A DNA stretch of 64,000 nucleotides from Pseudarthrobacter sulfonivorans (GCF_014712225.1 NZ_JACXBW010000020.1:19615-83614); one strand, 5' to 3'. Counted from the stretch's first letter, positions 16,368-24,828 are shown. Program-made: numbers and translations. The notes: generated from the letters alone by a model not told the origin.

Positions 16368-17690
16368 ATGATGTCCACCTTCAAATCCCTGCACATCCTC
16401 AATTACCGGATCTGGTTCATTGGCGCGCTGGTTTCCAACATCGGAACCTGGATGCAGCGGACGGCCCAGGACTGGCTGGTGTTCGACCACCTGACCGATC
16501 ACGACGCAGGTGCCATGGGCATCACCATGGCCCTCCAGCTGGGACCCCAGCTTTTCCTGGCCCCCGTCGCCGGTCTCGTGGCGGACCGTTACAGCCGCAA
16601 GCAGCTGCTCATCATGACCCAGTCGGTGATGGCCCTGCTGAGTACCGGACTGGGCGTCCTGGTGGTTCTCGGCGTCGGCCAGTTGTGGCATGTCTATGGC
16701 TTTGCCCTGCTGCTGGGCATGGTGTCCGCGCTGGATGCGCCGGTCCGCCAGACTTTCGTTTCTGAGCTGGTCCGCGACGACTATCTCCCGAACGCCGTCG
16801 CACTGAACAGCGCTTCCTTCAATGTGGCCCGCATGATCGGGCCCGCGGTGGCAGGCATCCTGACGGTGGCGGTCGGGCCCGGCTGGGTGTTCCTGATCAA
16901 TACCGCCACATTCCTGGCGATGCTCCTGAGCCTGTGGAGGATCCCGACGGCGTCCTTGCGGCAGCTTCCCCGCGCGGCGCCCGGCAAAGGGCGTATCCGG
17001 GAGGGGCTGCGCTACGTGCGGTTCCGGCCCGACATCGTGGTGGTCCTGGTGGCCGTTTTCATCGTGGGAACCCTCGGGCTCAACTTCGTGCTGTTTATCG
17101 CTGCCATGGTGGGCACCGAATTCGGCCTGGACGCCGGCGCCTTCGGTCTGATGAATTCGATCATGGCGATCGGGTCCGTAACGGGCGCCCTCCTGTCCGC
17201 CGGCCGCGGCAAGCCCCGGTTGCGGATGATTTTCGGCGCCGCCGCTGCCTTCGGCGTGACCTCCGGACTGGCCGCACTGGCCCCGAACTACTTCTGGTTC
17301 GGCGTTGCGCTGGTGCCGGTGGGGCTGTTTGCGATCACCATGATGACCAGCGCGAACGGTTACGTCCAGACCACCACCGATCCCGTCATGCGGGGCAGGG
17401 TGATGGCCCTGTACATGGCGATCTTCATGGGCGGCACACCCATCGGGGCGCCGCTGGTGGGGTGGGTGGCGAACGTCGCAGGGGGACGCTGGTCCCTTGC
17501 CGTAGCGGCCGCCTCCGGGATCATCGCTGCCCTGATTGGCATGGTGTGGATCATCCGTGCCCGGCAGCTCCGGCTCACGTTCAACCGGCGGGCACGGGGC
17601 CTGCGCCACTTCGGCGTCGTCTCCCGGCTGGGGGACACAGCAAACGGCACCGCCCGGGACCAGAACCCGGACGACGCCGTCGAACGCTGA
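16368..17690 (+). CDS. MFS transporter, MFS_3/EntS-like exporter
   Basis: A 440-residue inner-membrane transporter with about 11-12 helices. The opening KSLHILNYRIWFIGALVSNIG and motif A-like LVADRYSRKQLLI are characteristic of the MFS_3 group, which includes siderophore and drug exporters. GGAGG precedes the tandem ATGs at 16368/16371. Conserved SANGYVQTTTDPVMRGRVMALY lies in the second half. The substrate is not predictable; an iron link is only suggested by family members and by the iron regulator gene nearby. Confidence 0.88.
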   Translation: MMSTFKSLHILNYRIWFIGALVSNIGTWMQRTAQDWLVFDHLTDHDAGAMGITMALQLGPQLFLAPVAGLVADRYSRKQLLIMTQSVMALLSTGLGVLVVLGVGQLWHVYGFALLLGMVSALDAPVRQTFVSELVRDDYLPNAVALNSASFNVARMIGPAVAGILTVAVGPGWVFLINTATFLAMLLSLWRIPTASLRQLPRAAPGKGRIREGLRYVRFRPDIVVVLVAVFIVGTLGLNFVLFIAAMVGTEFGLDAGAFGLMNSIMAIGSVTGALLSAGRGKPRLRMIFGAAAAFGVTSGLAALAPNYFWFGVALVPVGLFAITMMTSANGYVQTTTDPVMRGRVMALYMAIFMGGTPIGAPLVGWVANVAGGRWSLAVAAASGIIAALIGMVWIIRARQLRLTFNRRARGLRHFGVVSRLGDTANGTARDQNPDDAVER

Positions 17691-17728
17691 CGCCTGCGAC
17701 TTACCCAGGCACGCGCGCCGCGCGCAAC

Positions 17729-18859
17729 TTACTTGCGCAGCGCGCCCACAACGTAGTCGATGCTTGCCAGCAGGGCGGAGACGTCGTCCGGCTCGATGGC
17801 AACGAAGGTGGCGATCCGGAGCTGGTTGCGGCCAAGCTTGCGGTACGGTTCGGTGTCCACCACGCCGTTGGCGCGCAGTACCTTGGCGATGGCCGCGGCG
17901 TCGATTGAGTCGTCGAAGTCGATGGTGGCGATGACGTTGGAGCGGTCCTCGGCCTTGGCCACGAACGGGGTGGCGTATTCGGATGCCTCGGCCCAGGTGT
18001 AGATCCGGCCGGCGGAGTCGGCAGTGCGCTTGCTGGCGAAGTCCAGCCCGCCGTTCCTGTTCAACCACTGCACCTGGGAATCCAGCGTCACCAGTGTTGA
18101 GAGCGAGGGCGTGTTGTACGTCTGGTTCAGCCTGGAGTTATCGATGGCCGTCTGCAGGTCCAGGAAGTCGGGGATCCAGCGGCCGCTGGCCTTGATCCTT
18201 GCGGCGCGTTCCAGCGCGGCGGGGGAGAACAGGCCGAGCCACAGGCCGCCGTCGGACGCAAAGTTCTTCTGCGGGGCGAAGTAGTACACATCCGACTCGG
18301 CAACGTCCACGTCCAGCCCCCCGGCGGCGGACGTCGCGTCCACCAGGACCAGCGAGCCGGCATCGGTGCCCTCGACGCGCTTGACGGGAGCTGCAACGCC
18401 GGTGGACGTCTCGTTCTGCGGCCACGCGTAGACGTCAACGCCGGCCTCCGCCCGGGCGGCCGGGCGGGTGCCGGGCTCGGACTTGATGATGGAGGAGGCC
18501 TCCAGGAAAGGCGCCTTGTTGGTGGCGGAGGCGAACTTGGAGCCGAACTCGCCGAACGACAGGTGCTGGGCCTTCTTCTCCACCAGGCCGAAGGCTGCGA
18601 TGTCCCAGAACGCTGTGGAGCCGCCGACGCCCAGGACGACCTCGTAACCCTCCGGGGCGCGGAAGAACTGGCTGAGGCCCTCCCGGACGGAACCTACGAG
18701 ATTCTTGACGGGTGCCTGGCGGTGGGAAGTACCGAGGATGGTCCGGGACGCTGCTGAGAGGGCCTCAAGCTGCTCGGGCCTGACCTTGGAAGGTCCCGCG
18801 CCGAAGCGTCCGTCCTTGGGCAGGAGATCGGCAGGAATAGTGATGCTGGTTTCGCTCAC
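17729..18859 (-). CDS. serC: Phosphoserine aminotransferase
   Basis: 376 residues from GTG 18859 with GGAG 6 bp upstream. Converts 3-phosphohydroxypyruvate and glutamate to phosphoserine in serine biosynthesis (PLP enzyme, fold type I). Seen: FGAGPSKVRPEQLEAL at the start, SHRQAPVKNLV, VLVDATSAAGGLDVDV, and the PLP-Lys motif FAPQKNFASDGGLWLG. The length and sequence resemble the actinobacterial SerC subtype. It converges with the MFS gene and diverges from the IdeR-type gene. Confidence 0.95.
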   Translation of the reverse strand: MSETSITIPADLLPKDGRFGAGPSKVRPEQLEALSAASRTILGTSHRQAPVKNLVGSVREGLSQFFRAPEGYEVVLGVGGSTAFWDIAAFGLVEKKAQHLSFGEFGSKFASATNKAPFLEASSIIKSEPGTRPAARAEAGVDVYAWPQNETSTGVAAPVKRVEGTDAGSLVLVDATSAAGGLDVDVAESDVYYFAPQKNFASDGGLWLGLFSPAALERAARIKASGRWIPDFLDLQTAIDNSRLNQTYNTPSLSTLVTLDSQVQWLNRNGGLDFASKRTADSAGRIYTWAEASEYATPFVAKAEDRSNVIATIDFDDSIDAAAIAKVLRANGVVDTEPYRKLGRNQLRIATFVAIEPDDVSALLASIDYVVGALRK

Positions 18860-19136
18860 AAGGGCTCCAATTTCGGCATGGACTTGGTTGGTGTCCGGGA
18901 CGGTGGGGTGGCCGGCAGTCAGCGGCGACTGCAACGAGGGCCGCTTTTATTCTGCCTGAAACCTTGGATCGGGCGGCAACCGGCACCGTCATAGTCTGGT
19001 CAGTGAGACGATTGGCAGCCTCCGGCGATTATCCGGACAAATTCAAAATAGGCTAAGCTTTTTACTGGACCTCCCTGCGGCTTGAACGCGATACGGTGGG
19101 TCAACGCAAGGTACTGTGCTCGAGGAGCTGAGCTGG

Positions 19137-19829
19137 ATGACGGATCTGATCGATACCACGGAGATGTATCTTCGAACCATTTTGGAGCTTGAAGAAGAGA
19201 ACATCGTTGCTCTTCGCGCACGCATCGCCGAGCGGCTGCGCCATTCCGGACCCACGGTGTCCCAAACGGTCGGCCGGATGGAACGTGATGGACTGGTTGT
19301 GGTGTCCGGGGACCGCCATTTGGAACTCACCGAGACCGGCCGCAAGCGCGCCACCGAGGTGATGCGCAAACACCGGCTTGCGGAGCGCCTCCTGGCTGAT
19401 GTTATTGGCCTGGACTGGGCCTACGTTCATGATGAAGCGTGCCGCTGGGAGCACGTGATGAGCGAGCGGGTCGAACGTCGCATCTACCAACTGCTTGACC
19501 ACCCCACCAAGTCGCCTTATGGCAACCCGATCCCCGGGCTTGCCGCGCTGGGCGGGGTTGCCGCCCTCCCGGAAGCTGGTGTGATTAATCTCGTTGAGGC
19601 CATGCGTGGATACGGGCCGACGTCGAGTGTCACGGTCAGCAGGCTCGCTGAGCCCATCCAGGTGGAACCTGAGTTGCTGGTACAGCTGGATGAAGGGGGC
19701 ATCAGGCCCGGCGCGGCGGTCTCGCTGGAGCGCGTAGGCGAGTATATTTCCGTACGGGTTCCGGGGATCGAGGGCGCCCTCGAGCTGCCGCCGGAAGTTG
19801 CGGCCCACGTTTTCGTCTCCGTCAGCTGA
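19137..19829 (+). CDS. ideR: DtxR/IdeR-family metal-dependent transcriptional regulator
   Basis: A 230-residue iron-responsive repressor. The winged helix (about 1-70) contains DTTEMYLRTILELEEE and the recognition region HSGPTVSQTVGRMERDGL. The dimerisation/metal domain (about 71-140) has the ligand-rich HRLAERLLADVIGLDW, HDEACRWEHVMS pattern (Cys, Glu, His). A C-terminal SH3-like domain ends ELPPEVAAHVFVSVS. The ATG at 19137 has GAGGAG 15 to 10 bases upstream. Expected with Fe(II) to repress iron uptake genes, such as the SIP gene at 403-1242. The symbol ideR is used by family; DmdR1 is the equivalent name in Streptomyces. Confidence 0.9.
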   Translation: MTDLIDTTEMYLRTILELEEENIVALRARIAERLRHSGPTVSQTVGRMERDGLVVVSGDRHLELTETGRKRATEVMRKHRLAERLLADVIGLDWAYVHDEACRWEHVMSERVERRIYQLLDHPTKSPYGNPIPGLAALGGVAALPEAGVINLVEAMRGYGPTSSVTVSRLAEPIQVEPELLVQLDEGGIRPGAAVSLERVGEYISVRVPGIEGALELPPEVAAHVFVSVS

Positions 19830-19920
19830 GGCCAATCGCAACCCGGTGAAGCGGGCCTGTGGCGCTGCCGTTCCTCTTCGGCCTTAGCGCACCCTTCGCC
19901 GTTACGCAAATATAACGGAA

Positions 19921-19950
19921 TTGTTACTGTCCGTTGTGATCGCCTATAGT
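19921..19950 (+). promoter_or_regulatory. Predicted promoter of the first riboswitch-hydrolase unit
   Basis: TTGTTA (19921-19926), 18-bp spacer, TATAGT (19945-19950). It lies about 40 bp before the start of the ydaO-type aptamer, as expected for its transcript. Confidence 0.6.
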
Positions 19951-19989
19951 TTAAAACCAAGCGTCGATATAAAAGCGTTACCTGATCCG

Positions 19990-20210
19990 GAGCCGAGCTC
20001 TGCCAGCGGATCAGGTGCACGAGTCACTAACTGGCAGAGGCGGGGGAACCACAACCGGCAGTCGCAACACTGCCTTGGGGTGAAGTCCGTCAGCAGCAAG
20101 CCTCTTCCAGCGAAGGATCCTCACGGGATAGTTCTGCGCCGAGTGCTTGCAGCGGCGGACCGGGTCTATGAACTCTCTGACCCGAATCCGACAGCTAACT
20201 TCGCAGGCTA
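19990..20210 (+). promoter_or_regulatory. ydaO/yuaA riboswitch (cyclic di-AMP), copy 1
   Basis: Conserved blocks appear in order: GGCAGAGGCGGGGGAACCA (20033-20051), CCTTGGGGTGAA (20073-20084), GACCCGAATCCGACAGCT (about 20179-20196) and AACTTCGCAGGC just after. These are hallmarks of the c-di-AMP aptamer, which usually turns expression of cell-wall hydrolases and osmolyte transporters off at high ligand. The SD GAGAGGA of the downstream peptidase lies only about 6 bases after the aptamer. A hairpin CCTGATCCG/CGGATCAGG (19981-19989 with 20007-20015) overlaps its 5' side and could be an alternative fold. Confidence 0.93.
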
Positions 20211-20227
20211 TCCAGAGAGGAACATTC

Positions 20228-21055
20228 TTGACCACGCAATACTCCAGGGGCCGCCGCCGGGCGGCGGGCCCTGCTTTGGCGCCCCGCGCGGCTGAGGATT
20301 CCACCGCGGAGAGGCCCCGTGACCGGCAGCGCGAAGCGCGCCGCCACCGCCGGGGTGCATTCCGGCAGGTTACCGATTTCGCCGCGGCCAGCGGCGTTGG
20401 GCAGAAAGCCGGCATCGCCCTTGCTGCGACGGGCTTGGTCCTGACCGTGACCGTTCCGGTGACCGGCCCGGTCATGGCAGACCAGCAGCCTGGCCACTCC
20501 GTCTCGGCCGTGTCCGCCGCTCCGCAGCCGGAGATTTCCGCCGAAGCCGCTGCGCAGATTGACTTCAGTCGATCCTCTGTGGTCACCCAGGGTGACCCGG
20601 ACGGCAAGCTGAAGCAGCTGTTGAGCGCCCAGTCCGCCGGATCCATCACCCGTGCTGCCTCCGCCGGAAGCCTCGGTGCGCCGCTGGCCCAGATGGTCAC
20701 CGCGTCTCCGTTCGGATTCCGGGTCAGCCCCATCACCGGCGGTACCGGTGATTTCCACCGCGGCCAGGACTACGTGGCCCAGTGCGGGACCCAGGTCATG
20801 GCTGCCGCCAGCGGAACTGTGACCTTCGTCGGCTGGCACCAGTACGGCGGCGGCAACCGCGTAGTGGTGGACCATGGCAACGGCCTGGAAACCACCTACA
20901 ACCATTTGTCTTCGGCCAGCGTCACGGTTGGCCAGACCGTGACCCGCGGCCAGGTGGTGGCCCTCAGCGGCACCACCGGCGCCTCCACGGGCTGCCACCT
21001 CCACTTCGAGGTTCAGGTCAACGGCGAAGTTGTTGACCCCACAGGCTGGCTTTAA
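20228..21055 (+). CDS. Secreted M23 (LytM-type) peptidoglycan endopeptidase
   Basis: 275 residues from TTG 20228 (GAGAGGA 8 bases upstream). An Arg-rich N-terminus and hydrophobic stretch (about 60-80, GIALAATGLVLTVTVPVTGPVMA) suggest an unusually long signal peptide. The M23 domain occupies the C-terminal 100 residues with zinc ligands in DFHRGQDY and HLHFEVQVNGE. Predicted to cleave peptide bridges in the cell wall. The open frame begins earlier, but that part (containing RIRQLTSQA) is translation of the c-di-AMP aptamer and not protein. Regulated by the riboswitch directly upstream. Confidence 0.88.
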   Translation: MTTQYSRGRRRAAGPALAPRAAEDSTAERPRDRQREARRHRRGAFRQVTDFAAASGVGQKAGIALAATGLVLTVTVPVTGPVMADQQPGHSVSAVSAAPQPEISAEAAAQIDFSRSSVVTQGDPDGKLKQLLSAQSAGSITRAASAGSLGAPLAQMVTASPFGFRVSPITGGTGDFHRGQDYVAQCGTQVMAAASGTVTFVGWHQYGGGNRVVVDHGNGLETTYNHLSSASVTVGQTVTRGQVVALSGTTGASTGCHLHFEVQVNGEVVDPTGWL

Positions 21056-21112
21056 GCCCAAATGATGGTCAACTCTCAAATCACAGTGACATGCCGTGAC
21101 CTGAATGTGACA

Positions 21113-21140
21113 TTGACTCTGAACTCCTGTACCGTCTAAA
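21113..21140 (+). promoter_or_regulatory. Predicted promoter of the second riboswitch-hydrolase unit
   Basis: TTGACT (21113-21118), 16-bp spacer, TCTAAA (21135-21140), about 40 bp before the second aptamer, the same geometry as the first copy. The -10 match is modest. Confidence 0.45.
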
Positions 21141-21180
21141 GCGCGTCAACTTTTCCGAAGTTGACGTTCTTGAGTGGATT

Positions 21181-21350
21181 GCCTAGCTCTGCCACCGCTC
21201 AAGGTCCGTTCGCATGACATCGTCTGGCAGGGGCGGGGGAACCAATTTTGGTCTTCGATTCTGAAGGCCTTGGGGTTAAGTCGCAAAGCTTCCCAGGAAG
21301 CAGCGCGGCCGGGTGACTCCCATCCGAATCCGACAGCTCACCTCGCAGGC
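21181..21350 (+). promoter_or_regulatory. ydaO/yuaA riboswitch (cyclic di-AMP), copy 2
   Basis: The same blocks as copy 1: GGCAGGGGCGGGGGAACCA (21225-21243), CCTTGGGGTTAAG (with T for the usual G), CCGAATCCGACAGCT (21324-21338) and CACCTCGCAGGC. The core GGGGTGAA and AGCTAACC words each carry one change, and the aptamer is about 50 nt shorter than copy 1. It ends 20 nt before the GTG of the NlpC/P60 gene, which has ribosome site GGGAGAGG. Confidence 0.9.
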
Positions 21351-21369
21351 ATTGGGAGAGGCTACCTTC

Positions 21370-22107
21370 GTGTCTTCACGCCATAATTCTGCGCGCCACC
21401 GTGCGCAAACGGTTCGCACCAACCCCTTGGGCTCCGTGTCCAAGGCCGTTAGTGCAAATGCCGGGACCGTAGGTCGCCAGGCTGCTGTCATCGCAGCCGC
21501 GTCAGGTCTCATCCTGACCATGGGGCTTCCGGCCAACGCCGCGGACACCACCGCTGGTGTGTCCGCGTCCACCGAGTCCGGCTCCTCGCAGGCTGCGCTT
21601 GCCGTGACCGCCGCACCCACGGCCACCGTCTCCTTCGAGCGCCCGGTAGTCAAGACCACGGCCGCGCCCGTGATCGAACGGGTCCGTGCACAGTCCACGG
21701 CTGCGGAAACAGCAACCCGGGCTGCTGATGCAACCAAGGATGCCCCGGCCAAGCTTGCGGACACCGTCTCCTCCGCAGCAGCGTCGGGCCTGGCAGCTAT
21801 CGCCTACACCGGCATCGGCCACCCCTACCTCTGGGGCGGCACCACTCCCAACGGCTGGGACTGCTCCGGCTTCACCCAGTGGGTCTACGCCCAGGCCGGC
21901 ATCAGCATTCCCCGGACGAACGCCTGGACTGCCATGCGGCCCACCTCCACCCCGTCCCCCGGCGACCTGGTCATGCAGAACGGCGGAGCCCACGTGGGCA
22001 TCTACGTCGGCAACGGCATGATGATCAGCGCGCTGAACCCCGGACAGGGCACCCTGCTGCACGCCGCTGCAGCAACGGGCACGTCCTCCTTCTTCACCCT
22101 GGGCTAA
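21370..22107 (+). CDS. Secreted NlpC/P60 peptidoglycan hydrolase
   Basis: 245 residues from GTG 21370. The N-terminus is basic, with a hydrophobic signal core around VGRQAAVIAAASGLILTM ending ANAA. An Ala/Thr-rich linker leads to the NlpC/P60 domain (about 130-245): catalytic Cys in WDCSGFTQWVY, His in GGAHVGIYVG. Expected to cut D-Glu-meso-DAP or equivalent wall peptide bonds. It is preceded by a c-di-AMP riboswitch and followed by a paralogue. The open frame reaches 21313, but that part encodes the riboswitch. Confidence 0.9.
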   Translation: MSSRHNSARHRAQTVRTNPLGSVSKAVSANAGTVGRQAAVIAAASGLILTMGLPANAADTTAGVSASTESGSSQAALAVTAAPTATVSFERPVVKTTAAPVIERVRAQSTAAETATRAADATKDAPAKLADTVSSAAASGLAAIAYTGIGHPYLWGGTTPNGWDCSGFTQWVYAQAGISIPRTNAWTAMRPTSTPSPGDLVMQNGGAHVGIYVGNGMMISALNPGQGTLLHAAAATGTSSFFTLG

Positions 22108-22279
22108 TAGTCCTCACCCCGGACTAGTCCGTCCTCCGGACACCCTCCCGTTTCTTTCCCTGGAAACTCTTCGCTAAATCCCCGTTCGGGGCGTGCCGGC
22201 GTACCCCCAAGATGCCGGCGCGTCCAAAGCCCTTGGGCTGCCACCGCGGTCCTGAGGAACACGAAAGAGAGAAAAATTA

Positions 22280-23026
22280 ATGACGACACGTGCAACTGTT
22301 GCACGGCACCGCGCCGAGGTCACCAAGACCAACTCGCTGGCTGTCATTGCCAAGGCAGTCGGCGACAACGCCGGCGGTATGGGCCGTCAGGCCGCGGTTA
22401 TCGCCGCTGCTTCGGGCCTGGTTCTGACCAGTGGTATCGCGGCCAACGCCGCGGATACCAACGTTCAGCGTGACGCGGCCCCCTCCTTTGAGGTTGGGAC
22501 GGCAGCACCGGCCGTCATTTCGGCTGAATCCACCATTGCCATCTCCTACGAGAAGCCGGCAGTCACCACCACGCCGGCTCCCGTCGAAGAGCCCGAGCCC
22601 GTTGTTGAGGCGCCGGCCGCGCCCGCAGCCCAGCCTGCGGCAACTATCAAGGTGGCCTCCTCCGCCCCTGCTGCACAGGCCGCCCCGGTCGCTGCCAGCG
22701 GCAAGGGCCAGGCCATCCTGTCCGCCGCGTACGCCCAGCTGGGTGTCAACCAGGACTGCACCATGCTGGTGACCAACTCGCTCGCCGCCGTGGGAATCAA
22801 CTTCCACGACTGGCCCGCTGGCTACCTCTCCCTGGGCCGCACCGTGAGTGCAGCAGAAGCACAGCCCGGCGACCTGATCTACTACGCGGACGGCGGCGCA
22901 GGCATGGCCCACATCGCGGTCTACGCAGGCAACGGCCAGGCCGTGCACGGCGGCTACAACGGCAACCAGACCGTTGTGTTCAGCGCCAACGTTGGCTCGG
23001 GACCGGTTTTCATCCGCGTCTCCTAG
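22280..23026 (+). CDS. Secreted NlpC/P60-like peptidoglycan hydrolase, divergent
   Basis: 248 residues starting MTTRATVARHRAEV with ribosome site GAGAGAAAAA close upstream. The signal region MGRQAAVIAAASGLVLTS is almost identical to the previous gene, so the two arose by duplication. A Pro/Ala/Val/Glu linker (about 80-140) precedes the catalytic region: Cys in NQDCTMLVTNSL and His in MAHIAVYAGNG. The usual DCSGF is changed to DCTML, and there is a second His-rich element AVHGGYNGN. No riboswitch sequence is seen in the 172 bp before it, only a GCCGGC hairpin; it may be read through from the gene upstream. Confidence 0.85.
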   Translation: MTTRATVARHRAEVTKTNSLAVIAKAVGDNAGGMGRQAAVIAAASGLVLTSGIAANAADTNVQRDAAPSFEVGTAAPAVISAESTIAISYEKPAVTTTPAPVEEPEPVVEAPAAPAAQPAATIKVASSAPAAQAAPVAASGKGQAILSAAYAQLGVNQDCTMLVTNSLAAVGINFHDWPAGYLSLGRTVSAAEAQPGDLIYYADGGAGMAHIAVYAGNGQAVHGGYNGNQTVVFSANVGSGPVFIRVS

Positions 23027-23043
23027 TAACCGTTTGAACTTTC

Positions 23044-23075
23044 AAAGGACCTCCGCCTGATGGCGGGGGTCCTTT
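23044..23075 (+). terminator. Terminator after the hydrolase cluster
   Basis: Stem AAAGGACCTCCGCC / GGCGGGGGTCCTTT (14 bp with one wobble), four-base loop TGAT, 18 bp after the stop codon. The TTT at the base of the stem makes this an intrinsic-type terminator. Confidence 0.85.
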
Positions 23076-23262
23076 GCTGTCTGCTGCCTTCCGGGACCGG
23101 ACGGGCTGGTGGCGGGCCCCGACACGTCAGAACGGCCGACCGGGCGATTAGTTTTTCCGGGTATTTTTTGTTTACTCTTGTGGTGTCGATCCATAGCCCG
23201 GATATGCCGGGGGCAGCCGGCCCTCGTGCCCCTGACGGGTGCGGCCACAAAGAGGTAAGTGC

Positions 23263-23763
23263 ATGCGCACTCTCGTTCTGAATGCTGGATATGAACCGCT
23301 GGCGGTAGTCACCTTCCGCCGGGCGCTGGTGCTTGTGCTTACGGGCAAGGCCAGTGTTATTGCCGAGGGCGATGACCCCGTGGTGGGGCCGCAGGAGATC
23401 CTGGGCCGCCCGTCCGTGATTCTCCTGAACCGCTACATCCGCCCGAGATACAACCAGAGCACCGCGGTCAGCCGCCGCGGCGTCCTGCGGCGGGACGGTC
23501 ACCGGTGTGCTTATTGCGGCAAGGGTGCCCACACCATCGACCATGTGCAGCCCAAATCGCGCGGCGGCGCGGACTCGTGGGAGAACCTCGTGGCCGCGTG
23601 CCTTCGATGCAACAACAGCAAGGGCGACCATACGCCTGCCGAGATGGGCTGGAAGCTGAGGTTTGTGCCTGAACCGCCGCACGGCACCATCTGGCAGATC
23701 AAGGAACTCGAGAAGCCGACGCCGGCCTGGGATCCCTTCCTGCTGCCTGAACGGGCCGCCTGA
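23263..23763 (+). CDS. HNH endonuclease family protein
   Basis: 166 residues from ATG 23263 (GAGG upstream), starting MRTLVLNAGYEPLAVVTF. The HNH zinc-finger nuclease module is at about 85-135: HRCAYCGK, HTIDHVQPKSRGG and CLRCNNSKGDHT, with paired Cys ligands. Members are widespread stand-alone genes in actinobacteria whose biological role is not established. An AT-rich run (23148-23176) before it probably holds the promoter. It is followed by the molybdopterin gene set at 43 bp and may be its first gene. Confidence 0.88.
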   Translation: MRTLVLNAGYEPLAVVTFRRALVLVLTGKASVIAEGDDPVVGPQEILGRPSVILLNRYIRPRYNQSTAVSRRGVLRRDGHRCAYCGKGAHTIDHVQPKSRGGADSWENLVAACLRCNNSKGDHTPAEMGWKLRFVPEPPHGTIWQIKELEKPTPAWDPFLLPERAA

Positions 23764-23805
23764 ATTCCGTCCGCCGCCAGGTTCCGGCACGGTTAGGCTG
23801 GGCAC

Positions 23806-24483
23806 GTGGATGCAGACTCTTTCGACTTTGATGCGCTCATTCTTGCCGGCGGACGTTCGGCGCGCCTGGGCGGCGTACCCAAACAGGGGCTGACGTACGA
23901 CGGCGAAACCCTGTTGCGCCGTTCGGTCGCCGCCGCCGGAGGTGCCCGGGCCGTCGTCGTCGTGGGTCCGCACACCGGGGAAACTCCGGCGGGGATCCTC
24001 CGCTGCCGTGAGGAGCCCCCCTTCGGCGGTCCGGCCGCGGCCATCGCGGCCGGGCTTGCCGCACTGGAGAAGGCGGACGGCACCCGGCCTCCGTTGACCC
24101 TGGTTCTGGCGTGCGACATGCCCAATGTCCGGGGGGCGGTGGCTGCCCTTCGGGCGGGGCTGCGCGCCGCCGGCCCGGAGCCGGAATGGGACGGGGTGGT
24201 GGCTGTCTCAGAGGATGGTCGCCGGCAGCCCCTGGTCGGCTTTTATAGCACGGCCGCGCTACAACGCTCCGCGATGGAGCTGGCCGCCAACGGTGCCTTA
24301 AATAACGGGTCGGTCCGGGTACTCCTTGCTAGTCTTGACCTAAAGCCTGTCGCCGTTCCGGCCGGCTCCACGGCTGACGTGGACACCTGGGACGATGCCG
24401 CCACCCTGGGGGTGTCCGGCCCTGATCCACTCGGTGGATTCCGGAGCACTGCGGCCGCAGAAGATTTGGGAGGCAAAGCGTGA
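23806..24483 (+). CDS. mobA: MobA-like molybdenum cofactor guanylyltransferase
   Basis: 225 residues from GTG 23806. NTP-transferase fold: nucleotide loop LILAGGRSARLGG, metal-binding VLACDMPNV, and Pro/Gly-rich GPAAAIAAGLAALE. Expected to attach GMP to molybdopterin in the cytoplasm. The genes downstream (DUF6457, moeA, fdhD) all belong to molybdenum enzyme maturation. Its stop TGA overlaps the GTG start of the next gene (GTGA). A C-terminal region is short compared with E. coli MobA, so other nucleotidyl acceptors are possible. Confidence 0.85.
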   Translation: MDADSFDFDALILAGGRSARLGGVPKQGLTYDGETLLRRSVAAAGGARAVVVVGPHTGETPAGILRCREEPPFGGPAAAIAAGLAALEKADGTRPPLTLVLACDMPNVRGAVAALRAGLRAAGPEPEWDGVVAVSEDGRRQPLVGFYSTAALQRSAMELAANGALNNGSVRVLLASLDLKPVAVPAGSTADVDTWDDAATLGVSGPDPLGGFRSTAAAEDLGGKA

Positions 24484-24818
24484 AGAGCCAGGACGAGACG
24501 CTGGAAGAGTGGTGCAGGTCCCTGCTGCAGGCGTATGACCTGGAGGACGTGCAGATTGACGTCAATGCCATCCTGTCGCTGGCCGGAGTTGCGGCCCACT
24601 CGGTAGTGCGGCCGGCCGCGCCGCTGACGACCTTCATTGCCGGCCTCGCGGCAGGCCTGGCCGCAGGATCGGGGCAGGCAACCGACGCCGCAGCCATGAC
24701 GGCGGCCATGGACCGCGCCCGGACCCTGGCCGCGGACTACGATTCTGAGACTGCCCCGCCCGCAGCCGCCGCGCCTGAAGCTACGGCTTCCAAAGCCACC
24801 GGGGCGCCCGTCGAATGA
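24480..24818 (+). CDS. DUF6457 domain-containing protein (molybdopterin operon)
   Basis: 112 residues starting at GTG overlapped with the mobA stop. The N-terminal helix DETLEEWCRSLLQAYDLED and IDVNAILSLAGVAAHSVVRPAAPLTTF match DUF6457, found almost only beside mobA/moeA in actinobacteria, so a helper role in cofactor synthesis is inferred. The tail is Ala/Pro rich. A ten-base word CGTCGAATGA spans its stop codon and recurs 4 bp later over the start of moeA (24809-24818, 24823-24832). Confidence 0.82.
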   Translation: MKSQDETLEEWCRSLLQAYDLEDVQIDVNAILSLAGVAAHSVVRPAAPLTTFIAGLAAGLAAGSGQATDAAAMTAAMDRARTLAADYDSETAPPAAAAPEATASKATGAPVE

Positions 24819-24828
24819 TCACCGTCGA

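Noticed and set aside
15816..18068. A 750-codon minus-strand frame opposite the DUF3027 and MFS genes
   Set aside because: Arg/Gly/His/Pro-rich throughout, crosses two well-supported genes and an intergenic gap; typical GC shadow.
19045..19066. Possible iron box before the IdeR-type gene (AGGCTAAGC region)
   Set aside because: Only about 12 of 19 positions fit the consensus and only one half is recognisable, so autoregulation is not supported by this alone.
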